NCBI RefSeq assembly: GCF_001651855.1
Contig: NZ_LNQC01000046.1
Location: 1 to 34,063 of the forward strand
Reading direction: 5' to 3'
DNA: 34,063 nucleotides
Origin: Sinorhizobium americanum
GTDB taxonomy: Bacteria; Pseudomonadota; Alphaproteobacteria; Rhizobiales; Rhizobiaceae
Below the pieces are notes generated by a model that was not told where the DNA came from, did no database searches, and was given only the letters and a program-made list of their open reading frames with translations. A program made the translations under genes and the position numbers. This document shows positions 1 through 7,737 of the stretch, piece by piece. The number at the start of each line of letters is the position of its first letter. The stretch's first letter is position 1.

Positions 1-390
1 CGCCGCGCCGCAGGTGATCGGCGCCCCCGCCGCGACGATGCCGTTGGCGCCCAGCATGCCCTTGCGCAGGTCGGCAATGTGCATAGACCCGCCCTTGCCG
101 CCGCAGGTGCCGCTCGCCCGGCCGAACAGCTCGGCCATCATGCTGTCGATGTCGACGCCTTTGGCGATCGAGTGACCATGACCGCGGTGCGTCGAGGAGA
201 TGTAGTCGTCGTCGCGAAGCTGCAGGCAGACGCCAACGGCGCTCGCCTCCTGGCCGGCATAGAGATGGGTGTTGCCGGGGATGTCGCCGGTACCCATTTC
301 CTCCATCACCCGTTCCTCGAACCGGCGGATCGTCCGCATGGTTCGATAAACGTTGACGAGTTCTTCGCGAGAGAATTGTAAAGCCGACAT
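1..390 (-). CDS. 2-oxoacid/acetoin dehydrogenase E1 alpha subunit, N-terminal part (runs off the left edge)
   Basis: This is the thiamine-pyrophosphate-dependent E1 alpha subunit of a pyruvate- or acetoin-dehydrogenase-like complex, which decarboxylates or cleaves its substrate and passes an acyl group to lipoyl-E2. Only the first 130 codons lie in the window. Visible family blocks are TMRTIRRFEERV near residue 20, YAGQEASAVGV near 45, [13 protein letters not shown] near 65 and [11 protein letters not shown] near 100. The start ATG at 390 has a purine-rich ribosome site (AAGGGGAG, 6 bases upstream). It follows the hydrolase gene on the same strand after 187 bases. It is a diverged paralogue of the full E1 alpha gene at 11552-12586, so the replicon carries two such complexes or parts of them. 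Whether the substrate is pyruvate, acetoin or another 2-oxo compound cannot be decided here. The family is certain, the specificity is not. Confidence 0.9.
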   Translation of the reverse strand, partial: MSALQFSREELVNVYRTMRTIRRFEERVMEEMGTGDIPGNTHLYAGQEASAVGVCLQLRDDDYISSTHRGHGHSIAKGVDIDSMMAELFGRASGTCGGKGGSMHIADLRKGMLGANGIVAAGAPITCGAA

Positions 391-493
391 TTGAAGCTCC
401 CCTTGCCTATGGCTCCCAAAGCTGCCTTTTCACCCGTGCGCCGGTCATCGTTGAGCGTTCGATGCCGTGTGGCGATTCTGATCTTGGCTGCGT

Positions 494-511
494 TTGACCG
501 ACCACGGTCAA
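494..511. repeat. Perfect inverted repeat between hydrolase and E1 alpha genes
   Basis: TTGACCG-acca-CGGTCAA forms perfect 7-base arms around a 4-base centre, about 105 bases upstream of the E1 alpha start at 390. It could be an operator or a small stem-loop. No binding protein can be named from the sequence. Confidence 0.4.
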
Positions 512-577
512 CCGCAGCCACTGGAATCCACCCGTCTTGGGAAGGTGGACCACCGGACCCCACGCTGACGTCAAGTG

Positions 578-1465
578 TCAGCCAAAAAAGCTTTGCAACT
601 CCCGCGCAAGTGCGTCGGGTTGTTCTTCCGCCAGATAGTGACCGCAGGACTCTATTGCGGTCCCCCGGACATTGGTTGCGATCTTCTGCAATTGCGCCAC
701 CAGGTCCGGCATTGACCCCTGATCGGCTCGCACCGCCAGGACCGGCATCTCCAGCTTTCCCTTGGCGCTGAGTTCCCGATTTTGCTCGGCCGACAGCGTT
801 ACGGCACGGTAGTAGGCGAGTCCGCCCTTGAGCCCGCTGTACAAGAAGACACGGAGATACTCTCCGAAGTCGGCATCAGAGAACACTTGCGGATTCGCCG
901 CCTTGCGCTGGAGAAACCAGTTAAGATAGATGTGCTCCCGGCCTTGGATGAGTGCCTCCGGCAAGTCAGCAACGTTGTGGAAGGCAACATGCCAGGTGCG
1001 CCATGCAACGTCGGAAGACCAAGGCAGTGCGTCGGGAAGGCTGATGCCGGGTATTCCCGTATCCAGGATGGCTAGCCCTTTAACGCTACTTCCGTAGAGC
1101 GCTGCGTAGGGATATGCGACCCAGGCGCCGACATCATGGGCCACGAGAAAGTGGCGAACCACACCCAGCTTCTGAACCAGCCCGCGGGCGATCTTCGCAA
1201 CACTCAACGTATCACAGCCGCCCATCGGGCGATCAGAGTCGCCCTGTCCAGGCAGATCGGGCGCTATGATCCTGTAACGCTCGCCAAGGAGCGGCATAAT
1301 CTTGCGCCATGCGTACCAGCTCTGTGGGAAGCCTGCGAACAGAAGGACGACTTCGCCGTCCGCTCTCCCGCCAGTGACATAATGCAACCTGACACCGTCC
1401 ACAGTTGCAAAGCCGCGTTCGAAACCCTCAATCCCGGTTTCGGGCCATTGTTGTCTGTCAACCAT
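578..1465 (-). CDS. Alpha/beta-fold hydrolase, epoxide hydrolase / haloalkane dehalogenase type
   Basis: A 295-residue cytoplasmic alpha/beta hydrolase. The nucleophile elbow VAHDVGAW places Asp111 as the attacking residue, as in epoxide hydrolases and haloalkane or fluoroacetate dehalogenases; serine esterases have Ser there. The oxyanion-type loop is AGFPQSW at residues 44-50, with Ala where the family usually has His (HGFP). The catalytic His is probably His276 in ESCGHYLAEE, with Asp248 a candidate acid. The length fits the family. The start ATG at 1465 has a GAGGGAG ribosome site. It lies in a leftward run after the SDR gene (133-base gap) and before the E1 alpha gene, which suggests that it hydrolyses a ring, ester or halide in the same catabolic route. 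The exact substrate is unknown. Confidence 0.85.
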   Translation of the reverse strand: MVDRQQWPETGIEGFERGFATVDGVRLHYVTGGRADGEVVLLFAGFPQSWYAWRKIMPLLGERYRIIAPDLPGQGDSDRPMGGCDTLSVAKIARGLVQKLGVVRHFLVAHDVGAWVAYPYAALYGSSVKGLAILDTGIPGISLPDALPWSSDVAWRTWHVAFHNVADLPEALIQGREHIYLNWFLQRKAANPQVFSDADFGEYLRVFLYSGLKGGLAYYRAVTLSAEQNRELSAKGKLEMPVLAVRADQGSMPDLVAQLQKIATNVRGTAIESCGHYLAEEQPDALARELQSFFG

Positions 1466-1598
1466 CGCAGTCTCCCTCTTGCAGGTATTTTATTGCCTCA
1501 ATGGCGAACGTCTTCGCCCAACTCGCAGACGGCCTCTGCAACTCGTGAATGTACTGGAATCTTGCCGATGCCCACCGACAAGACCAAACCCCAACCGC

Positions 1599-2390
1599 TT
1601 AGAACGGGTCGCGTGCGGCGGTCAGCCAACCGCCGTCCATCACGTAGGCGCTCCCGTGAACGTAGTCCGCATCATCACTTCCGAGGAATGCTGCAAGCTT
1701 TGCGATTTCCTCAGGCTGGCACCAACGGCGAGCCGGCACCTTGCTGATAGCCAAATCCATGTCTGGAGAGGCCGCGTTGTGTTCGGGCAGCGCTAGAGGC
1801 GTGGCGGTCGCTCCGGGGCAGATGGAATTTACCCTGATGCCGCGAGCGCCGTACTCAAATGTGAGCTGCCGGGTCAAACCTATGACACCATGCTTGGAAG
1901 CAGTGTAGGCCGAGCCCCCCCCGGCAGCACTGAAGCCAGATGTTGACGCCGTATTGATGATTGCGCCTTTTCCCTGTGCCAGCATTTGCGGGATGACGGC
2001 TCGCGACATTAGGAACGGACCGGTGAGATTCACCGCCATAACTCTGTTCCATTCCTCGAGACTTACTTCATGTGCTGGAGCATGGCCGTCGAGAATGCCC
2101 GCATTGTTGCAGAGAAGATCAATACGCCCCCACCTGGCAATGATCGTTTCTACCCCGCGCTGCACGCTTTGCGGATCGCTCACATCGACCTGCACGGGAA
2201 TTGCCATTTCCGGTTTTTCCAGCTTTTCAACCGTCTCCACGGCACGCGCCATATTGATGTCGAGAGCGGCGACGTACGCCCCTCTGGATACAAATTCGCC
2301 TACCATCGCCCGCCCCATGCCGGATCCGGCGCCGGTCACGACAACCACTCGACCGCTATAGCTACTCACCTCTAAAACCTTTCCTCTCAT
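1599..2390 (-). CDS. Short-chain dehydrogenase/reductase (SDR)
   Basis: A 263-residue classical SDR that oxidises or reduces an alcohol/ketone pair with NAD(P). Near the N terminus VVVTGAGSGMGRA is the cofactor-binding TGxxxGxG motif. CNNAG follows, then the catalytic Ser in NTASTSGF and the YxxxK pair in SAYTASKHG. The C terminus contains CPGATATPLA and the usual YVHGSAYVMDGGW. The acidic end of strand two (ALDIN) suggests NAD over NADP. The frame is open further upstream, but ATG at 2390 gives the normal SDR N terminus just before the first beta strand. It sits 91 bases after the fused permease gene. Its place between an uptake system, a hydrolase and an acetoin/PDH E1 gene suggests a polyol, hydroxyacid or acetoin-type substrate, but that is inference. 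Confidence 0.9.
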   Translation of the reverse strand: MRGKVLEVSSYSGRVVVVTGAGSGMGRAMVGEFVSRGAYVAALDINMARAVETVEKLEKPEMAIPVQVDVSDPQSVQRGVETIIARWGRIDLLCNNAGILDGHAPAHEVSLEEWNRVMAVNLTGPFLMSRAVIPQMLAQGKGAIINTASTSGFSAAGGGSAYTASKHGVIGLTRQLTFEYGARGIRVNSICPGATATPLALPEHNAASPDMDLAISKVPARRWCQPEEIAKLAAFLGSDDADYVHGSAYVMDGGWLTAARDPF

Positions 2391-2481
2391 GATTGCTGCT
2401 CTCGCAGCTCGCGTACGATCCATTTCGGCAGATGGTCGCCCATGAGCGGACCTGCCGCCGCTGTCAGCTACGTACAAATCC

Positions 2482-4200
2482 TCAATTCGGCACCCGAGCT
2501 CGCTTGGAAGCGTTCCGCCAACTCGCAACCGTCACCGCCAGCAAGCATGCAACCAAGAGCAGCGAGAAGACCGCGTTGACCGAAGGCGTGAACCCAAATC
2601 GCATCTGGTTGAACACCCAGATCGGCAATGTCGGTGAACCACCGGACAGGAACAGCGTGACCATGACGTCATCGGCAGACAGGGTGAGACCGAGAAAGGC
2701 GCTGGCCAGGATCGTCCCCCGGATCATGGGGAATAGAACGTGGGCAAAGCTTTGCCAGCGGTTGGCCCCGAGATCCAACGAAGCTTCCATGAGGCTTGGA
2801 TCGATGCGCCGCAGGCGAACCAGCAATAGAAGCAGAGTCACCGGCATCACGAAGCTCATCTGGCCAACGACAATTCTGGTGATGCCGGACGGAATGCCGA
2901 ACAGTTCCGTCCCCAGCACCATCTCGATGCCCAAGACGACGCCCGGGGTGGCGATTGGAAGAGCGAACGCCATTTCGTAGAAGCGCGCTCCCTTCAGTCT
3001 TGCGTAGTGCACGATGAGGGCAAAGGCTGTCCCGACCACAACCGATACCGACACGACACACGCAGCAACCACAACAGAGCGCCGCGCAGCCTCGATCAGG
3101 GACTGGTCCTGAAGAAGTTCGTGGTACCAGTGCAGTGTCAGCCCCTGAAGCGGAAAAACCTGCAGGTTTGCCGAGTTGAACGAGAACAGCACGATGATGG
3201 CTAGCGGCGCATACAGGTAAGCAATCGCAGCGACAAATCCGGCGGCGCCCAGACGGCGACCAAAGCGGGTCGCCGCGGACGAAGCCGCCTGATCAGACTC
3301 TCCCCCGACCATGACTCCCCTAGCAGGGCACAGTGCAAGGATGACGCCAAGAAGCAAGGCAACGCTCAGCATCAAAGCAACGGCGACGGCCGCACCGTAA
3401 GGCCAGTTGTTTGCAAATCCGAATTGTGTGGAGACGACTACCCCTAAGGTCGTGCCATCGATTCCGCCGATCATTGCCGGAGTGACGAAGTCGCCAACAG
3501 TCACGAGAAACGCCAGTGAAAAGCCTATCGCCAGGTTTCTGCGCGTAAGCGGCCAGACAAGATGGACGAAGGTCTGAAAGGCGGTAGCGCCGGAGTCTTC
3601 CGATGCTTCGAAGAGGTCGCGTGGGATCTTCTCGAAGGCGCCCATCGTCGAGATAAAGATGAACGGTACCGAGATGTAGGCGAAGACGATAACAACTGCC
3701 GTCGGGCTGTAGAGAAACGCTTCCGATGGCGCGTCCAGAATGCCACTCGTCACTAACGCCGCATTGAGCACGCCCGACTGACCGAGGATTACCCGCCATG
3801 CAAAAATCCGCATCAGGAGGCTGATCCACAGCGGGATTACAACGAGCATTGTCAGCAGGGCTTTATTCCGTCCGACAACCCTGCCTACATAGAAAGCCAG
3901 CGGATAGGCAATCATCGTAGCGAATACGCACGCGATGAAACTGAACGAGAGCGTGCGCCACAGCAACGCCCAAAAACCCGCCGAATTCCAGATGCGCGCG
4001 TAATTTGCCAGCGACGGTTCAAAGAGGATCACGCCTGCCGACGACTTGAGGAAGCTCGTTCCTATGAGCAGGAGGTTGGGCAGGAAAACGATGAGGAACA
4101 GCCAAGCCACAACAGGAACGCTTGCGAAACTGAATTTCATCGGCAAGCGTCGCCGGAACGTTTTGCCGTCAGCAGCTATTGTCGCGATACTATCAGTCAT
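2482..4200 (-). CDS. Fused ABC transporter permease (PotB-like and PotC-like halves in one chain)
   Basis: A 572-residue inner-membrane protein that joins the two permease subunits usually encoded separately in spermidine/putrescine-type ABC transporters. The first half (about residues 1-285) resembles PotB/PotH and carries the ATPase-contact EAA loop EASEDSGATAFQTFVH. The second half (about 310-572) resembles PotC/PotI and carries its own EAA loop, EASLDLGANRWQSFAH. Each half has about six hydrophobic segments. The linker near residues 285-310 is polar and rich in Ala, Ser and Asp. There is no stop or frame change between the halves, so the fusion is genuine. Its start overlaps the end of the ATPase gene by 8 bases, which indicates translational coupling. 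The solute may be a polyamine, an opine-like compound or another small cation or acid. Confidence 0.92.
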   Translation of the reverse strand: MTDSIATIAADGKTFRRRLPMKFSFASVPVVAWLFLIVFLPNLLLIGTSFLKSSAGVILFEPSLANYARIWNSAGFWALLWRTLSFSFIACVFATMIAYPLAFYVGRVVGRNKALLTMLVVIPLWISLLMRIFAWRVILGQSGVLNAALVTSGILDAPSEAFLYSPTAVVIVFAYISVPFIFISTMGAFEKIPRDLFEASEDSGATAFQTFVHLVWPLTRRNLAIGFSLAFLVTVGDFVTPAMIGGIDGTTLGVVVSTQFGFANNWPYGAAVAVALMLSVALLLGVILALCPARGVMVGGESDQAASSAATRFGRRLGAAGFVAAIAYLYAPLAIIVLFSFNSANLQVFPLQGLTLHWYHELLQDQSLIEAARRSVVVAACVVSVSVVVGTAFALIVHYARLKGARFYEMAFALPIATPGVVLGIEMVLGTELFGIPSGITRIVVGQMSFVMPVTLLLLLVRLRRIDPSLMEASLDLGANRWQSFAHVLFPMIRGTILASAFLGLTLSADDVMVTLFLSGGSPTLPIWVFNQMRFGFTPSVNAVFSLLLVACLLAVTVASWRNASKRARVPN

Positions 4201-5275
4201 AAAACACCTGAGTGTTTACGAGATCGAAGCGGACCTGCACCGGTTGACCTACCAAAAAAGTTGACTCTCGTGCGGCTGGCACGGTTCCGATCAAGCTGAT
4301 ACCGCCGCAACGGACGTTGACTTCACAGTTCGTCCCCAGGAAAAGGACGTCTTCGACTATTCCGGGAACTGCGTCAGGCAAGCGGCCGGCACCGTTGAGC
4401 GCCATCACTTGAACCGCTTCGTACCTTATTGCCATCCGCGCTGTTCCACCTCGTTCGGAGGTAAGAGCAGCAATTCTGGTTCCCTCAATCGTCCCAGCAT
4501 AGCCGCTGCCCTCCGGCTCAAAGTGAACGGGGACGAGGTTCGAACGCCCTACGAACCTGGAGACGAACTCGTTCTGAGGTGCGAAATAAATTTCTCTCGG
4601 GGTAGCCAGTTGGGCGATTTTGCCATCGTGCAGGACGACAACGCGATCTGACATGGACAGCGCCTCGCCCTGATCGTGCGTGACGTACATGAACGCGATC
4701 CCGAGTTCCTTCTGCAGGGCGACCAATGTGTGTTGCATCTGCTGCCGCAAACGGAGATCGAGAGCGGCAAGGGGCTCGTCGAGAAGAAGAAGTTTTGGCC
4801 GGGAGACTATGGAGCGCGCCAGAGCCGCCCGCTGTCGTTGTCCCCCCGAGAGCTGGTGAGGCAGCCTGTCGGCAAAAGTTGACAGTTCGACGAGCGACAG
4901 CGTTTCCTCGGCCTTCCTCCGACGACTTGCCTTCGGCTCGCCCTGCATCCGGAGGGGATATTCGACATTTTCCCGCACCGTGAGGTGCGGGAACAATGCA
5001 TAACTCTGAAATACCGTGCGAACGTCCCGCTTGAATGGGGGCACGGCATTCATCACATCTCCGTCCATCACGATCTGGCCGCTATCCGGCTTTTCGAAGC
5101 CGGCAACGGTCCTAAGGATGGTAGTCTTACCGGATCCACTCGGGCCAAGTATCGAGAAGAACTCTCCAGGCTTCACCGAGAATGACACCTTCTCGAGCGC
5201 CGGCTTTTGTGCGCCCTCATAGGTTTTTGATACACCCACAAGCGAAAGTACCGGGCCAGCTTCACGCGCTCCCAT
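4193..5275 (-). CDS. ABC transporter ATP-binding protein, spermidine/putrescine (PotA) type
   Basis: A 360-residue ATPase that powers the adjacent fused permease at the cytoplasmic face of the inner membrane. Motifs in order are Walker A GPSGSGKT (44-51), Q-loop at Gln90 in VFQSYALFPH, ABC signature LSGGQ (142-146), Walker B LLLLDEP (162-168) and the switch His200 in YVTHDQ. The part after about residue 240 is a TOBE-type regulatory domain, as expected of PotA/MalK-like ATPases. ATG at 5275 has a GGAGA ribosome site, and the gene starts 31 bases after the binding-protein gene. It ends 8 bases inside the permease gene. All functional residues are intact. Confidence 0.93.
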   Translation of the reverse strand: MGAREAGPVLSLVGVSKTYEGAQKPALEKVSFSVKPGEFFSILGPSGSGKTTILRTVAGFEKPDSGQIVMDGDVMNAVPPFKRDVRTVFQSYALFPHLTVRENVEYPLRMQGEPKASRRRKAEETLSLVELSTFADRLPHQLSGGQRQRAALARSIVSRPKLLLLDEPLAALDLRLRQQMQHTLVALQKELGIAFMYVTHDQGEALSMSDRVVVLHDGKIAQLATPREIYFAPQNEFVSRFVGRSNLVPVHFEPEGSGYAGTIEGTRIAALTSERGGTARMAIRYEAVQVMALNGAGRLPDAVPGIVEDVLFLGTNCEVNVRCGGISLIGTVPAARESTFLVGQPVQVRFDLVNTQVFYD

Positions 5276-5306
5276 GTGCAGTCTCCAGAGCTAATTTGGG
5301 CCGAAA

Positions 5307-6419
5307 TCAAAGGGTGCCGGCCAGGAAATCATTCCAGATCTGGATTCGCCGTTCGACGTCTTCGGGCTCTCGGAAGAATACGAGGTTATCCTTGAAGCCA
5401 GGGTCCTCGGAATCCGGGACATTCGTATTCATCAGCTCCTCTTCAGTAAGCCCGGCCTTGAGGGCGTCCGCGCCCGTAAGAATGCCGTTGCTACCGGAGA
5501 ATTTCATGAACCTCGCCTGCCAAGGAAGCGACATGGTGTCATTGAGGAACTTATAGACGATGTCCCGCTGCCCCTTCGGCGTCACGAATGTACCTTCGAT
5601 CCAGGAGGGAGTGCCTTCTTTTGGCAGCGAATACTTGGAATTCACGCCCTTTTTCTTAAGCGAATTCACTACAGCGACATTGTGACAGTAGCCGATCAAC
5701 GCCTCGCCGGACGCGTAGAGGTTAGCCGCATCGTCAAAGCCACGGGTAACCACCCGAACCTGCTGCCTCAGTGCACGAAGCGCGTCCGTGACGCTCGTAA
5801 ACTCTTCCTCCGTCAGGTTGAAAGGGTCCTTGGCCCCGACGTAGAGCGCGACCATCGGAATATTTACGGTAGCGTCATCGAACGTCGTCACCTTACCTTT
5901 ATACTTTTCGTCCCAAAGGTCGCCCCAAGTGGTGGGTGGCTCTTTGATCACATCGGCATTGTACTGGAGTGGCTGCGTGCCCCAGTGGAGCGGGATACCC
6001 ATAAGGGTACCTTCGACTGAGAGGGGCTCCTTCCAGTTCAGCCCCGGAAGCACATTTGTCACATTGGGAACTTTGGAGATATCAAACGGACCGATTTGTC
6101 CTGCCTTCTTGAGGCGCCCGGCTGTGGAAGCCTCCGAGTAGACGACGTCGGGCTTGACAGCGCCGGACTGCAACTGCGCGAATACTTCGTCCAGCGAAGA
6201 TATAATAACTGGCTTTACCTTAACTCCGCCGTTGGCAGCTTCCCACTCTGCGATCCAGTCCGGCTCGTGGTAGGTCTCCCAGGTGAGCAGTGTGATCGGC
6301 TCCTCGTCTGCCCAAGCGCTTCGAGTGATTGCCGGGGCAACGAGCGAGCTGGCTGCCAAGGCACCACCAGCTTTCAGGATCGTGCGGCGAGTAAACGATC
6401 GCGGCATGTTATCGAACAT
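5307..6419 (-). CDS. Periplasmic solute-binding protein, spermidine/putrescine (PotD/PotF) type, Tat-exported
   Basis: A 370-residue extracytoplasmic binding protein, first gene of the leftward operon. The N terminus SFTRRTILKAGGALAASS is a twin-arginine signal (Arg11-Arg12), with probable cleavage after Ala37 in AWA-DEE, so it is exported folded by the Tat system. The mature part has the layout of PotD-like proteins: LLTWETYHEPDW at the start, a DVVYSEASTAGRL block and GIPLHWGTQPLQYN. ATG at 6419 has an AGGGGA ribosome site; an internal ATG 12 bases downstream is less well placed. Transcription probably begins at the promoter/operator at 6438-6484, opposite a TetR-type regulator. The ligand is unknown. 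Polyamine-like, opine-like or small organic acid ligands would all fit the family. Confidence 0.92.
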   Translation of the reverse strand: MFDNMPRSFTRRTILKAGGALAASSLVAPAITRSAWADEEPITLLTWETYHEPDWIAEWEAANGGVKVKPVIISSLDEVFAQLQSGAVKPDVVYSEASTAGRLKKAGQIGPFDISKVPNVTNVLPGLNWKEPLSVEGTLMGIPLHWGTQPLQYNADVIKEPPTTWGDLWDEKYKGKVTTFDDATVNIPMVALYVGAKDPFNLTEEEFTSVTDALRALRQQVRVVTRGFDDAANLYASGEALIGYCHNVAVVNSLKKKGVNSKYSLPKEGTPSWIEGTFVTPKGQRDIVYKFLNDTMSLPWQARFMKFSGSNGILTGADALKAGLTEEELMNTNVPDSEDPGFKDNLVFFREPEDVERRIQIWNDFLAGTL

Positions 6420-6437
6420 TTTTGGATCCCCTTTTTA

Positions 6438-6461
6438 TATCTAACTAACGACAGTTAGATA
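6438..6461. promoter_or_regulatory. Inverted-repeat operator candidate for the TetR-type regulator
   Basis: TATCTAACT and AGTTAGATA form perfect 9-base arms around AACGAC. The site lies between the divergent binding-protein and TetR-type genes and covers the probable -10 region of the leftward promoter. The size and symmetry suit a TetR dimer. The assignment to this regulator is inferred from position. Confidence 0.7.
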
Positions 6462-6484
6462 AGTCCAAATCGCGTCGGTGTCAA
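6456..6484 (-). promoter_or_regulatory. Putative sigma-70 promoter of the leftward transporter operon
   Basis: Reading leftward, a perfect -35 box TTGACA (6479-6484) is followed after 17 bases by TATCTA (6456-6461). The -10 box is a poor match, which would suit a regulated promoter. The box lies inside the inverted repeat at 6438-6461, so a bound repressor would block polymerase. Confidence 0.5.
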
Positions 6485-6603
6485 TTTTTTTTAAGATGTT
6501 ATCGTTTACATGTTTTCCGAGGGGCCGATCTGGGGGAGAAGCTGGCGCCTCCTAAGAATTGCACGAGCCGAGACATACATATAGATGAAGGAGGTAAGCA
6601 GCC

Positions 6604-6648
6604 TTGTTAGCGGAGGCTCAAAGCCGCCATGTTGTTAGGACCCTGTAG
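6604..6648 (+). CDS. Possible 14-codon leader peptide directly before the TetR-type gene
   Basis: A strong ribosome site AAGGAGG (6588-6594) lies 9 bases before TTG at 6604. This opens a 14-codon frame (TTG TTA GCG GAG ...) whose TAG stop at 6646-6648 directly abuts the ATG of the regulator gene. The ribosome site is too far (over 50 bases) to serve the regulator ATG itself, and the regulator has only a weak site of its own. Translational coupling through a leader is therefore plausible. An alternative 17-codon frame starts at ATG 6585 but lacks a ribosome site. Confidence 0.35.
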   Translation: MLAEAQSRHVVRTL

Positions 6649-7356
6649 ATGACCCTGCCGCCTCGAGTTCAGCAAGCGTGCGATGAAATGCGCCGCCACC
6701 TCGAACAATTTGACTGGACCAAATTGACCAACGGGCGCCGCCAAGTTCTTGAAGCTTTTCTCGAGCTTGCAACGACGCAAGGTTTCTCTGGTGTAACGAT
6801 GAGAGGACTTGCCAAGGCTCTCGATGTGAAGGCGTCCAGTATTTATTTCCATTTTCCGGACGGGCGAGATGAAATTGTCGCCCAGACGTTGCGGTGGCAT
6901 TATCACTGCTGGGGTTCCGCGATCCTCAGCGCTGTCGAGAACAGCGCTGGCGTGAACGAATTTTGGGACAGCATGGTACGGACCCATGTTAAGCGGCAGC
7001 TTGAGCTTCCCGAAAGCGATCTTTGGGACATACTCGTTGCAACGGATCGTATTTGTGGTTTCCTACAGCCAGGAATTCGGCAGGAAATTGAGCACTGGCT
7101 GCAATTGTGTGTCCGAATGTACGAGGCAGCGGCCTGCGAAATGGGTTACAACAATTGTGAGGTTTCGGCGCGCGCCATCATGAAGCTGCTCGATGGCGTC
7201 AGGTCATGGTGCGACTCGTCGGGAACTGGTGCCGACCCTGAAGCCTGTACCGCACGCTCAATCGCGATTTCACGCGCTATATTGGCGTCGCAGTCTGATT
7301 ACGCAGACGCCACAGGTGGTCGCGCTGAGCCCCCAAAAAGCCAGCCAGGAAATTGA
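6649..7356 (+). CDS. TetR/AcrR-family transcriptional regulator
   Basis: A 235-residue one-component regulator. The N-terminal helix-turn-helix spans about residues 46-69: GFSGVTMRGLAKALDVKASS is followed by the family's typical IYFHF recognition-helix end. The rest is an all-helical ligand-binding and dimerisation domain with no close match that I recognise. An in-frame TAG lies directly before ATG 6649, so no upstream start is possible. The next Met (residue 14) would still leave the helix-turn-helix intact. The gene is divergent from the PotD-like operon, with the 9-base-arm inverted repeat between them, so it most likely represses that operon until an intermediate or substrate binds. The C-terminal 25 residues look unstructured. 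Confidence 0.9.
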   Translation: MTLPPRVQQACDEMRRHLEQFDWTKLTNGRRQVLEAFLELATTQGFSGVTMRGLAKALDVKASSIYFHFPDGRDEIVAQTLRWHYHCWGSAILSAVENSAGVNEFWDSMVRTHVKRQLELPESDLWDILVATDRICGFLQPGIRQEIEHWLQLCVRMYEAAACEMGYNNCEVSARAIMKLLDGVRSWCDSSGTGADPEACTARSIAISRAILASQSDYADATGGRAEPPKSQPGN

Positions 7357-7468
7357 GCGCGATGTGATAGGCGCCAGGTCTACTCATTGCGGCGCCGCGA
7401 CTGGCGCATAAGCTGGCGCCTTGGAGTATGCGCTGATGTCCATACGGCCGCCATCTCTCGAACACAGC

Positions 7469-7642
7469 TCAAGATCGTTCAAGCATTCTCCTAAGTTGCG
7501 CATTCTCTTTGCGCAGCATTTCCGCGCATAGTTCTTCAGAACGCATATTTTCCGCATTCAGGAGATCAAGCTCGTCTCTATGGTGGACACCACCATCCTC
7601 GCTTGTTCTAAACACAATTTGGCACGCGGTGATGGGCGCCAC
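7469..7642 (-). CDS. Small hypothetical protein, 57 residues, helical
   Basis: A GTG-started frame of 57 codons with a purine-rich GGAGGGAG just before the start, on the same strand as the lpd gene and 95 bases downstream of its stop. The second half is strongly helical and charged, with a heptad-like spacing of Leu and Met (residues 25-57, for example ELDLLNAENM and LRKENAQLRRML), suggesting a short coiled coil. I do not recognise the family. It may be a real small protein or chance coding. The protein-like composition supports the former, and the very close ribosome site (2-3 bases) argues for caution. Confidence 0.45.
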   Translation of the reverse strand: MAPITACQIVFRTSEDGGVHHRDELDLLNAENMRSEELCAEMLRKENAQLRRMLERS

Positions 7643-7737
7643 CTCCCTCCGTTTGATACTGCTTCGAGACGGACAACAGGGAAGCGACCGCGCGCCGGGT
7701 TATAAGGGCTACCGAAGATGCGGGAGGGAAGGACCGC

